A stretch of 36,728 nucleotides of DNA from Verrucomicrobiales bacterium (GTDB lineage: Bacteria > Verrucomicrobiota > Verrucomicrobiia > Methylacidiphilales > JAAUTS01), in contig JAISDC010000273.1 in assembly GCA_031265105.1 (NCBI GenBank), positions 1 to 36,728 on the forward strand, given 5' to 3'. Numbering within the stretch: the first letter of the stretch is position 1; every line of letters starts with the position of its first letter. Of the stretch, positions 18,959 to 26,705 are shown piece by piece. The notes beneath the pieces are model-generated. The model saw only the letters and a program-made list of their open reading frames with translations. It was not told the origin of the DNA and did not search any database. The translations under genes and the position numbers were made by a program.

Positions 18959-19723
18959 ATGATACCGATTAAAAAAGGAGCGGAAATTGACGGGATGCGG
19001 CGCAGCAGCCAAGTGTTGGGCAGGATTTTGGCAGAACTGTCCGCGTTGGTGCAGCCGGGATTGACGACCAGGGATTTGGATGAGGCGGCGGCCAAGATGA
19101 TTCGTGAAGCGGGCGGCAAAAGTCCGTTTTATGGTTATCGCGGTTTTCCAGGGCATATTTGCGTTTCAGTGAGCGAGGAAGTGGTGCATGGGATTCCGGG
19201 CAAGCGCAAATTGCTTTACGGTGAAATCGTGAAACTGGATATCGGCATTGTATTGAACGGTTGGGTTAGCGACACCGCCGCCAGTATTCCGGTGGGGGCG
19301 GTTGCGCCGGAAATCGAGGCCTTGCTGGCGCAGACGCAATTGGCGCTGGTACAAGGCATTGGTCAGGCTCGCGCGGGCAATCGCCTGGGCGACATCAGCG
19401 CGGCGATTGAGCGTTGCGTGGTGGGTGCCGGTTATACGGTGGTGAGGGAATTTGTCGGGCATGGAGTTGGCCGCTCTTTGCACGAGGAGCCGCAGATTCC
19501 AAATTACGGCCGGTCAGGTTCGGGGCCGCTGTTAAAGGCGGGCATGACTTTGGCGATTGAGCCGATGGTGAACCTGGGTCAGGCGGAAATTAGAATTTTG
19601 CAGGATGGTTGGACGGTGGTGACGGTTGACGGGAAGCCGTCGTCGCACTTTGAGCACACCGTGTTGGTGACGGACGGTGAACCGGAAATTTTAACAGGTG
19701 GAAAGAGTTCAACATTATCCTGA
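18959..19723 (+). CDS. map: Methionine aminopeptidase type I
   Basis: SVSEEVVHGIPG, LDIGIVLNGWVSDTA, FVGHGVGRSLHEEPQIPN, AIEPM, HFEHTVLVTD; metal ligands conserved. Confidence 0.97.
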   Translation: MIPIKKGAEIDGMRRSSQVLGRILAELSALVQPGLTTRDLDEAAAKMIREAGGKSPFYGYRGFPGHICVSVSEEVVHGIPGKRKLLYGEIVKLDIGIVLNGWVSDTAASIPVGAVAPEIEALLAQTQLALVQGIGQARAGNRLGDISAAIERCVVGAGYTVVREFVGHGVGRSLHEEPQIPNYGRSGSGPLLKAGMTLAIEPMVNLGQAEIRILQDGWTVVTVDGKPSSHFEHTVLVTDGEPEILTGGKSSTLS

Positions 19724-19917
19724 CCGGAACGGTGGCGAATGTTATCTCGCCGAACCGGTTCGGGATGGAATTGGAAAATGGCCGCCGGATAGTGGCGACT
19801 ATGTTGGGGCAGATTCGCATGAAGTTCATAAGAGTCTTGCCAGGAAGTAAAATTTTGGTAAAGTTTTCGCCCGATGATTCGTCAAATGGGCGAATCAGTG
19901 GAAGGAAACAAGAGTAA
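19714..19917 (+). CDS. infA: Translation initiation factor IF-1; start codon uncertain (ATT at 19714 proposed; annotators would probably pick GTG at 19732)
   Basis: Frame reads [71 protein letters not shown], collinear with IF-1 from KEDNIEMQGTV onward; lies between map and rpmJ. Confidence 0.85.
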   Translation: MILTGTVANVISPNRFGMELENGRRIVATMLGQIRMKFIRVLPGSKILVKFSPDDSSNGRISGRKQE

Positions 19918-19919
19918 AT

Positions 19920-20036
19920 ATGAAAGTTAGAGCTTCAGTAAAGCGCAGAACCTCAGGTTGCCAGATCATCCGGCGCAAGGGGAAAATCTATGTCATTAAC
20001 AAAAAAAATCCACGCCTGAAGCAGCGTCAAGGTTAA
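19920..20036 (+). CDS. rpmJ: 50S ribosomal protein L36, zinc-ligand-depleted form
   Basis: [38 protein letters not shown] (38 aa); too short for the ORF track; between infA and rpsM. Confidence 0.96.
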   Translation: MKVRASVKRRTSGCQIIRRKGKIYVINKKNPRLKQRQG

Positions 20037-20042
20037 TCATTT

Positions 20043-20438
20043 ATGCCACGTATTCTAGGAGTTGATATTCCCGGTGAGAAGCGCGTCGAAGCGTCGCTTC
20101 GTTATGTCTATGGCCTCGGGCCCACGCGGGTAAAAAGTGTTTTGGAAGAATCGGAAATAGATCCGAATTTGCGCGCCAAGGAATTGAGCGGCCAGCAGAT
20201 CAACCGCATTATTCAAGTGATCCAGACCCGCGGTTATCTCATTGAGGGCGATCTGCGACGCGAACTGCAACAAAACTTGAAACGATTGCAGGGCATTAAT
20301 TGCTACCGCGGGATCCGCCACAAAAAGGGGCTGCCCGTGCGCGGGCAACGCACTTCCACCAACGCGCGCACCCGCAAGGGGCCGCGCAAGACCGTCGGCG
20401 TCGTCCGCAACAAGGACGCCAAGGCGGGCAAGGTTTAA
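20043..20438 (+). CDS. rpsM: 30S ribosomal protein S13
   Basis: [36 protein letters not shown]...[19 protein letters not shown]. Confidence 0.99.
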   Translation: MPRILGVDIPGEKRVEASLRYVYGLGPTRVKSVLEESEIDPNLRAKELSGQQINRIIQVIQTRGYLIEGDLRRELQQNLKRLQGINCYRGIRHKKGLPVRGQRTSTNARTRKGPRKTVGVVRNKDAKAGKV

Positions 20439-20457
20439 TTTTTAACGGATAATTGAT

Positions 20458-20955
20458 ATGGCAGATGATACCAAGAAAAAGGGCGCCAAGGCGGCAGCCG
20501 CGCCGAAGGAAAAAACCGAGGCCGCGCCCGCGCCGGAGAGTCTGAGCCTGTCGCTCGACCCGAACGCCGACCCGAAACCGAAAATTGTCAAGGCCAAAGG
20601 CAGCAAGAACATCACGCATGGCATCGCGCACGTTCTCGCCTCGTTCAATAACACCATTGTGTCAATCAGCGACAGCAACGGCAACGTGCTCGGCTGGTCA
20701 AGCGCCGGCAAGTGCGGCTTTCGCGGCTCCAAGAAGTCCACGGCGTATGTGGCGCAAGTCGTCGCGCAGGACGCCTGCCGTCAGGCGATGGCGCATGGCT
20801 TGAAAGAAGTGGAAGCCCGCATCAAGGGACCCGGCACCGGCCGCGAGTCCGCCGTGCGCGCCTTGCAGGCGATGGGCTTGGAAGTTAACGCAATCAAAGA
20901 CATGACGCCGGTGCCGCACAACGGCTGCCGCTTGCGCAAGGCCCGCCGCGTCTAA
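20458..20955 (+). CDS. rpsK: 30S ribosomal protein S11 with Ala/Lys/Pro-rich N-terminal extension
   Basis: [50 protein letters not shown]...[15 protein letters not shown]. Confidence 0.98.
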   Translation: MADDTKKKGAKAAAAPKEKTEAAPAPESLSLSLDPNADPKPKIVKAKGSKNITHGIAHVLASFNNTIVSISDSNGNVLGWSSAGKCGFRGSKKSTAYVAQVVAQDACRQAMAHGLKEVEARIKGPGTGRESAVRALQAMGLEVNAIKDMTPVPHNGCRLRKARRV

Positions 20956-20975
20956 TTCAATCAGGATATACACAT

Positions 20976-21584
20976 ATGGCACGTTACACAGGTCCCAAGG
21001 CCAAGATTGGCCGCCGCTTCGGCATTGATATTTATGGCACTCCGAAGGCGCTGGAGCGCCGCAATTTCCCGCCGGGAGTGCATGGCGCCAAGAATCGTCG
21101 CAAACAATCGGAATATGGCGTGGCGATCGGAGAAAAGCAAAAGTTGAAGCATATGTACGGCGTGCTGGAGCGACAATTCCGCCTGTATTACGAAACGGCC
21201 GCCCGCAAGCGCGGCGTGACCGGTGACACCTTGCTGCAACTCTTGGAAACCCGGCTGGACAATGTCGTGTTCCGGTTGGGATTTGCGAACACACGCCGTC
21301 TGGCCCGCCAGTTTGTCACTCACGGGCATATTCTGGTGAACGGCCGGAAGGCTAGTATTCCCAGTTTCCAAGTCAAATCCGGCGATGTGGTCGAGGTAAA
21401 AAACAATTCAAAGTCCCGCCAGGTTTCGACCAAAAGCCTGGAAAAGACCCAGGTTAATCCGACCGTGGCCTGGCTGTCGGTGGACAAAGACAATCACAAG
21501 GGCACGGTCAGCCGGGTGCCGACACGTGAGGAAATCGGGCCGATTGTCAATGAACGCCTCGTGGTTGAATTGTATTCACGCTGA
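20976..21584 (+). CDS. rpsD: 30S ribosomal protein S4 (Cys-less N-terminal form)
   Basis: MARYTGPKAKIGRRFGIDIYG...KNRRKQSEYGVAIGEKQKLKHMYGVLERQFR; S4 RNA-binding domain. Confidence 0.99.
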   Translation: MARYTGPKAKIGRRFGIDIYGTPKALERRNFPPGVHGAKNRRKQSEYGVAIGEKQKLKHMYGVLERQFRLYYETAARKRGVTGDTLLQLLETRLDNVVFRLGFANTRRLARQFVTHGHILVNGRKASIPSFQVKSGDVVEVKNNSKSRQVSTKSLEKTQVNPTVAWLSVDKDNHKGTVSRVPTREEIGPIVNERLVVELYSR

Positions 21585-21677
21585 TGATGATATTTTAAAC
21601 CTACCGAACCGTTGGTCCCGGAGTTGCCTGTTGCACTCTGGGGAAACCCGGTTCAGCAACTGGAGAATAACAAACCT

Positions 21678-22703
21678 ATGGCCATTAAATTAGCCAGATT
21701 CGAGCTGCCTAACCGGCTGCAAAAAGACGAAACCACCGCCACCGGCGTTTACGCCAAATTTGTGGCCGAACCTTTTGAGGAAGGTTACGCGCATACCCTC
21801 GGGAATGCCCTGCGCCGGGTGTTGCTGAGTTCACTGGAGGGTGCCGCCATTTCCACCGTGAAGATTGAGGGCGTGTTGCACGAGTTTTCCACCGTTCCGG
21901 GAGTGGTGCAGGATGTGACGGAAATCGTGCTCAATCTCAAAAAGATTTTGTTCAGGCTGCCCAATCGCGAGCCGCGGGTTTTGTTCCTGAATGTGAACAA
22001 GGAAGGTGACGTTACCGCCGGCGACATTACCCTGGACGCCGGGGTGGAAATCATTAATCCGGAACAGGTGATTTGCTCGCTCGACAAGAAACAAAAGTTT
22101 GAAGCGGAGTTGCTGGTGCGCGTTGGCCGCGGTTATGCCAGCGGCGAGGACAACAAGACCCCTGACATGACGATCGGCGTCATCCCGGTGGATTCGCTGT
22201 TTTCGCCGGTGCGCAAGGTGAAATACGCTGTTGATGACACCCGCATGGGCCAGAAGACCGATTATGACAAGCTGACCTTGGAAATCTGGACCGATGGCCG
22301 TATCACTCCTGATGAAGCGTTGTTGCAATCTTCCGCGATTCTTCGTCATCACCTCGATATCTTTGTCAATTTCGACAAGGAGCCGATTGAATTTGAGGAA
22401 CCGAAACAGACCGCGGCGACGCAGGACAGCGCCTTGAAGAAACTCCTCAACATGAGCGTCAACGAAATCGAATTGTCGGTGCGCGCCGCCAATTGCCTGA
22501 ACAACGCGAACATCACTTCGGTTGGTCAACTGGCCATGAAGTCGGAGGCTGAAATGCTCAAATACCGCAATTTCGGCAAAAAATCACTGAACGAAATCAA
22601 GGATAAACTGCATCAGTTGGGACTTGCGCTCGGCATGAAATTTGAGCCGGGACTGGTGGATATTCCCGCCGAGGCGGCAGAAGATGGGGAGCAACTGTCA
22701 TGA
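21678..22703 (+). CDS. rpoA: DNA-directed RNA polymerase subunit alpha
   Basis: ATG start MAIKLARFELPNRLQ; HTLGNALRRVLLSSLEGAAISTVKIEG; C-terminal domain NCLNNANITSVGQL...RNFGKKSLNEIKDKL. Confidence 0.98.
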   Translation: MAIKLARFELPNRLQKDETTATGVYAKFVAEPFEEGYAHTLGNALRRVLLSSLEGAAISTVKIEGVLHEFSTVPGVVQDVTEIVLNLKKILFRLPNREPRVLFLNVNKEGDVTAGDITLDAGVEIINPEQVICSLDKKQKFEAELLVRVGRGYASGEDNKTPDMTIGVIPVDSLFSPVRKVKYAVDDTRMGQKTDYDKLTLEIWTDGRITPDEALLQSSAILRHHLDIFVNFDKEPIEFEEPKQTAATQDSALKKLLNMSVNEIELSVRAANCLNNANITSVGQLAMKSEAEMLKYRNFGKKSLNEIKDKLHQLGLALGMKFEPGLVDIPAEAAEDGEQLS

Positions 22704-23140
22704 GACATCGCGTAAAATCGGTCAAATTGGGACGCACCTCCCAGCATCGGGATCTGATGCTGGCCAACATGGCCGGCAGCCTGATTCAGCATAACCGCAT
22801 CAAAACCACCCTGGCCAAAGCCAAGGCTCTGCGTCCGCTGGCGGAAAAATTGGTGACCATAGGCAAAAAAGGCGGCTTGCACAATCGCCGCCTGGCGCTG
22901 GCCAGGCTCATCAACAACGAGGATTGGGTGAAAAAATTATTTGGTGACATTGCCCCGCGCTTCAAGGAGCGCAATGGCGGTTACACCCGTATTTTGAAAC
23001 TTGGACCGCGCAACAGCGATGCTGCGCCGATGGCGTTGATCGAATGGGTTGATCATGTGGTCGCCGCCGCTCCCGCGCCTGAAGACAAGCAAGACGCCCC
23101 GGCCAAGCAAGCGTCCGCGGCCGAAGCCAAGGCTGAATAA
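22700..23140 (+). CDS. rplQ: 50S ribosomal protein L17 with Ala-rich C-terminal tail
   Basis: MRHRVKSVKLGRTSQHRDLMLANMAGSLIQHNRIKTTLAKAKALRPLAEKL. Confidence 0.98.
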   Translation: MRHRVKSVKLGRTSQHRDLMLANMAGSLIQHNRIKTTLAKAKALRPLAEKLVTIGKKGGLHNRRLALARLINNEDWVKKLFGDIAPRFKERNGGYTRILKLGPRNSDAAPMALIEWVDHVVAAAPAPEDKQDAPAKQASAAEAKAE

Positions 23141-23185
23141 CCCAACCGGATGACAAGGTGAATCCGCGGGGATGCGCCTTTTTGG

Positions 23186-24406
23186 TCAGTCGTTAACAGG
23201 CTCTTCCGACCGCTTCCCGCGCCAGGCATGGTCACGGGAAAAATAATGGACGCGGGCGGAATCCAGCGTCATCAGGCCGTACAAAATGCCCGCCACCGGC
23301 AGCGTCAGGTTCCACCACCAGCGCAGGCCGAAGAATTTTATCGCCGGACGATAGACGAGCGCCTGCACCAGCAGAATCAGCGCCCCGCACGCGGCCGCGG
23401 CGCTGCCGGTGACGGTCGGCGGTGCTATCAGTAGATTGAGCACCATCAGCGCCGGCAGCGCGAAGGCGGCGAACAGGCCGGCCAGCGCCGCCGCCAGCGT
23501 CAGCGGGTGGTGCCGCAACTCGGTGTAGGCGCTGCGCCTGACCATGCGCCAGATTTCTCCCAAGGTATTATACGGGCGCTCGCTGGTCACCTCGCGCGCG
23601 CTCAGCGCCAGGCGGATAGGCCGGCCGCCGACCTTCACCGCGCGGGCGAGATTCACGTCGTCAATGACACAGCCTTTGACGCGCTCCAGGCCCCAGCCGA
23701 GCTGGTCCAGCGCTGACCGTGACAGCAATACGCAGCCGCCGGCGGCGCCCGCGAGTTTATCCTGCGGATTGTTGACGCGGCGCATCGGGTACAGCAGGTT
23801 GAAGAAAAACACGAAGGCCGGCACCAGCAGTTTTTCCCAGCACGATTCGCAACGCAGCCGCGCCATGCGGGAATTCAGCGCCAGCGCCGCTGACCGTGAC
23901 TCGCCTACCAGGCGCGACACACTGCCGCGCCGGTGCAGGATGTCGGCGTCGGTCAGTAGCACAAAATCGGGGCGCTGACCGTCAGCGGCGATTTTTTGCA
24001 ACGCCTGGTGCATCGCCCACACCTTGCCCGCCCAGCCGTCCGGCAGCGGCGCGCCGGTGATGACTGTCAGCGAGCGATTTTCATGCTCGAAAAATTCCAG
24101 CGCGGCGCGCGCGGCCTCGGCGGTGTGGTCGGTCGAATGATCGTCCGCCAGATAAACATCCAGTTGGCCGGGAAAATCCTGGTGGTACAGCGCGGGCAAC
24201 GTCAGCGGCACCTGGCCGGCCTCATTGCGGGCGGGCACCACCACGGCCACCCGCAGCGGCGCGAGGTCCGCTGGCGGTGATGACGCGGCACGGTCACTGT
24301 CAGCGTCGCCGACCGGTTGAAAATCCCAGCGCCGGATTTTTTCCACCAGCAGAAAATCCCACGCGACCAATACCAGTGCCAACAGTATCAACGCCACCAG
24401 CAACAT
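23186..24406 (-). CDS. hpnB: Glycosyltransferase family 2, HpnB-like (hopanoid-associated)
   Basis: RVAVVVPARNEAGQVPLTLPALYHQDFPG, LADDHSTDHTAE, GWAGKVWAMHQAL, LLTDADILH; internal start MLLVALILLALVLVAWDF preferred. Confidence 0.75.
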   Translation of the reverse strand: MLLVALILLALVLVAWDFLLVEKIRRWDFQPVGDADSDRAASSPPADLAPLRVAVVVPARNEAGQVPLTLPALYHQDFPGQLDVYLADDHSTDHTAEAARAALEFFEHENRSLTVITGAPLPDGWAGKVWAMHQALQKIAADGQRPDFVLLTDADILHRRGSVSRLVGESRSAALALNSRMARLRCESCWEKLLVPAFVFFFNLLYPMRRVNNPQDKLAGAAGGCVLLSRSALDQLGWGLERVKGCVIDDVNLARAVKVGGRPIRLALSAREVTSERPYNTLGEIWRMVRRSAYTELRHHPLTLAAALAGLFAAFALPALMVLNLLIAPPTVTGSAAAACGALILLVQALVYRPAIKFFGLRWWWNLTLPVAGILYGLMTLDSARVHYFSRDHAWRGKRSEEPVND

Positions 24407-24624
24407 ACATGCGATTAGACCTAAAAAAATCTCAAAACTCAAATCGCAAATCTCATAACTATAAGCATCCGTCCAAAAATCAGAACCAGCAGTGTCCATC
24501 TGGGTTAATCTGTGGCTAAAGAATCTTTGCGCCTTCGCTTCTTCGCGGCCGGAGTTTGGCCCGGCCGGGTTGCGTGCAATTCGCCCTTTACTCAACCAGC
24601 CTCCGTCGCTACCCTATCCAATTA

Positions 24625-25275
24625 ATGCGCCTGTTGCTCATGTTTTCACTTGTCGCTGCGCTGACTGTGGCCGGTTGCGCCACCTCGACGCCGCCGCCCG
24701 CCGGCCCGACCATCGCCGCTGACGGTCGGCCCGAGGCGGTGTATGTTTACGATTGCGGACTGGATTTGGCCAAGGTCACCGTCAGCGCCCCGCCCGCCAA
24801 ACTGCTGGAGTTCAAGCAACAGTTCCGCGACAGCGTCCGCGGCCAACTGCTTGAGGCGCTCAATCGCGCCGGCATCGCCAGCTATCCGTTCAACCGCGAC
24901 CTGCCGCCGCCGACCGGCAACTACTGGCTGGTGGATGTCACATTATACAACATTGACGCGCGGCAAAACGCGCTGAGCCTGTTTTTGGGCGGCGGGCGCG
25001 CGGCGCGCACGGCCGAGGCTTATGTCCAGATTGCCACGCTGACCGTCCGGCCGCCCGATCGCATTCTGCTGTTTGAAACCGCCAGCCAGCCCAACCGGGC
25101 GCCACTTGCCGCCGACCTGCCGCGGGAGGCCATTGACGAGGACGCGGGGCGGCTCGCCGGACTGGTGGCCGGCTTCATCGTCAACCACTACCGGCGGCAG
25201 GGCTGGCTGGTCGAGTTGCCGGACGGCGCCAGCGGCCCGGCCCGGCCGCCCGCCAGCGGCAAATTCCTGAGGTAA
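24625..25275 (+). CDS. Predicted lipoprotein, DUF4410-like
   Basis: Lipobox MRLLLMFSLVAALTVAGC; VYVYDCGLDLAKV... GNYWLVDVTLYNIDARQNALSLFLGGGRAARTAEAYVQI resembles the DUF4410 pattern. Confidence 0.7.
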   Translation: MRLLLMFSLVAALTVAGCATSTPPPAGPTIAADGRPEAVYVYDCGLDLAKVTVSAPPAKLLEFKQQFRDSVRGQLLEALNRAGIASYPFNRDLPPPTGNYWLVDVTLYNIDARQNALSLFLGGGRAARTAEAYVQIATLTVRPPDRILLFETASQPNRAPLAADLPREAIDEDAGRLAGLVAGFIVNHYRRQGWLVELPDGASGPARPPASGKFLR

Positions 25276-25278
25276 ATT

Positions 25279-26037
25279 ATGCCCGTGACACTTGCCAGGC
25301 TCGCCGCTGACACTGACAAATTGTTAAACCACCAAGCGATCGCCGACTACTCCGGCGCGCTGAACGGCCTGCAACTCGCCAACCGCGGCCGCGTCACCAA
25401 AATCGCCGCCGCCGTTGACGTCAATCTGCCGACTGTCCGTGCCGCCATCGCCGCTGCCGCTGACCTGCTGGTCGCGCATCACGGCCTCGCGTGGTCGCCG
25501 CTGCTGCCGCTGACCGGGCGACGCTACGAGTTGCTGAAATTGTGCCTCGACCACAATCTCGCCGTTTACAGTTCGCACCTGCCGCTGGACCTGCACGCCA
25601 AACTTGGCAACAACATCCTGCTCGCCAAGGCGCTCGGCTTCACCGTCAGCGCCCCGTTCTTTGTGGAAAAAGGGCAACCCATCGGCCGCCGCGTCCACGC
25701 GCGAATCACTCGCGACACATTGCGCCGCCGCCTGAACCGGGCGTTGGGCGCTGACAGTCGCCTCATCGCCGCTGGCCCCGCGACCTGCCGCGTCATCGGC
25801 ATCGTCAGCGGCGGCGCCGGCAACGAACTCGCGCGCGCCGCCGCTGACGGTGTGGACACCTTTATCACCGGCGAGGGCGCGCACTGGACCTTCTCCCTCG
25901 CGCACGAACTGGGCGTGAATGTTTTCTACGGCGGCCATTATCTGACCGAAACCTTCGGCGTAAAAGCACTGTCAGCATACCTGGCGAAAAAATATCGTCT
26001 GCCGTGGGAATTTATCAGCATGCCGTCGGGGCTGTGA
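25279..26037 (+). CDS. NIF3/DUF34-family dinuclear metal centre protein
   Basis: DYSGALNGLQL, AAVDVNLPTVRAAI, ADLLVAHHGLAWSP, AVYSSHLPLDLHAKLGNN, GEGAHWTFSLAHELGVNVFYGGHYLTETFGV. Confidence 0.9.
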   Translation: MPVTLARLAADTDKLLNHQAIADYSGALNGLQLANRGRVTKIAAAVDVNLPTVRAAIAAAADLLVAHHGLAWSPLLPLTGRRYELLKLCLDHNLAVYSSHLPLDLHAKLGNNILLAKALGFTVSAPFFVEKGQPIGRRVHARITRDTLRRRLNRALGADSRLIAAGPATCRVIGIVSGGAGNELARAAADGVDTFITGEGAHWTFSLAHELGVNVFYGGHYLTETFGVKALSAYLAKKYRLPWEFISMPSGL

Positions 26038-26045
26038 TTTTTTTT

Positions 26046-26118
26046 TACCGCAGAGACGCGGAGACGCGGAGTTTTTTTGTTTGACGCATCTTCTCCACGT
26101 CTCCGCGCCTCTGCGGTA
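26046..26118. repeat. 26-bp imperfect inverted repeat (CCGCAGAGACGCGGAG type hairpin), possible terminator of the NIF3-family gene
   Basis: TACCGCAGAGACGCGGAGACGCGGAG (26046-26071) versus CTCCACGTCTCCGCGCCTCTGCGGTA (26093-26118). Confidence 0.8.
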
Positions 26119-26132
26119 ATCGCTGGTTATAA

Positions 26133-26300
26133 GTATTTCATCCCTTCGGAATTGATGTGGAACTGACGGAACATCAGCGTCAATCCCGAAGGGATGAAAT
26201 GGATATAGCCGCCGGTGTCAACCGGCGGTAACGGAGAAAAAAAGCAAACCCCGCCGGGGTGAAATAAACGGCGTGCCTCAGCGCCGCCTCGTTATTCCAC
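26133..26300. repeat. Composite palindromic repeat, copy 1 (168 bp)
   Basis: Contains TTTCATCCCTTCGGAATTGA/TCAATCCCGAAGGGATGAAA, CCGCCGGTGTCAACCGGCGG and CCCCGCCGGGG palindromes; near-identical to 26428-26595. Confidence 0.9.
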
Positions 26301-26390
26301 CCCGTCGGGGTTCGCGCGCGGCCCATAATCTGGAACCACCGGTTAACACCGGCGGCTACAGGTATTTCATCCCTTCGGGATTGGCGTGGC
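26301..26390. repeat. Partial, inverted copy of the same motifs (boundaries approximate)
   Basis: CCCCGTCGGGGTTCG...ACCGGTTAACACCGGCGGCTA...TATTTCATCCCTTCGGGATTGG in the opposite module order. Confidence 0.6.
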
Positions 26391-26427
26391 GCTGAAGTCA
26401 CCGTCAGCGGTGAATTTGATGTCATTC

Positions 26428-26595
26428 GTATTTCATCCCTTCGGAATTGATGTGGAACTGACGGAATATCAGCGTCAATCCCGAAGGGATGAAATGGATA
26501 TAGCCGCCGGTGTCAACCGGCGGTAACGGAGAAAAAAACGCAAACCCCGTCGGGGTGAAATAGACGGCGTGCCTCATCACTGCCTCGTTATTCCA
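26428..26595. repeat. Composite palindromic repeat, copy 2 (168 bp)
   Basis: Direct near-identical copy of 26133-26300. Confidence 0.9.
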
Positions 26596-26705
26596 CTCAA
26601 AACCACAAGTAAAACGCAAAACTCGCCCAAGGTACCGGTCACAGGCGTCAGCTAGTTTTGAATTAATCAGTTGTGGTTTTGAGTTATGAGTTTTGAGTTA
26701 AACCC
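26596..26705. repeat. MITE-like/hairpin interspersed element, copy 2
   Basis: 43-bp core 26638-26680 is the inverted near-identical copy of 2613-2655; flanked by CAAAACTCA-type arms. Confidence 0.65.

Noticed and set aside
24480-24560. tgtccatctgggttaatctgtggctaaagaatctttgcgcctt... as a functional regulatory site
   Set aside because: Resembles widespread low-information intergenic repeats; only one copy in the window, so function cannot be supported
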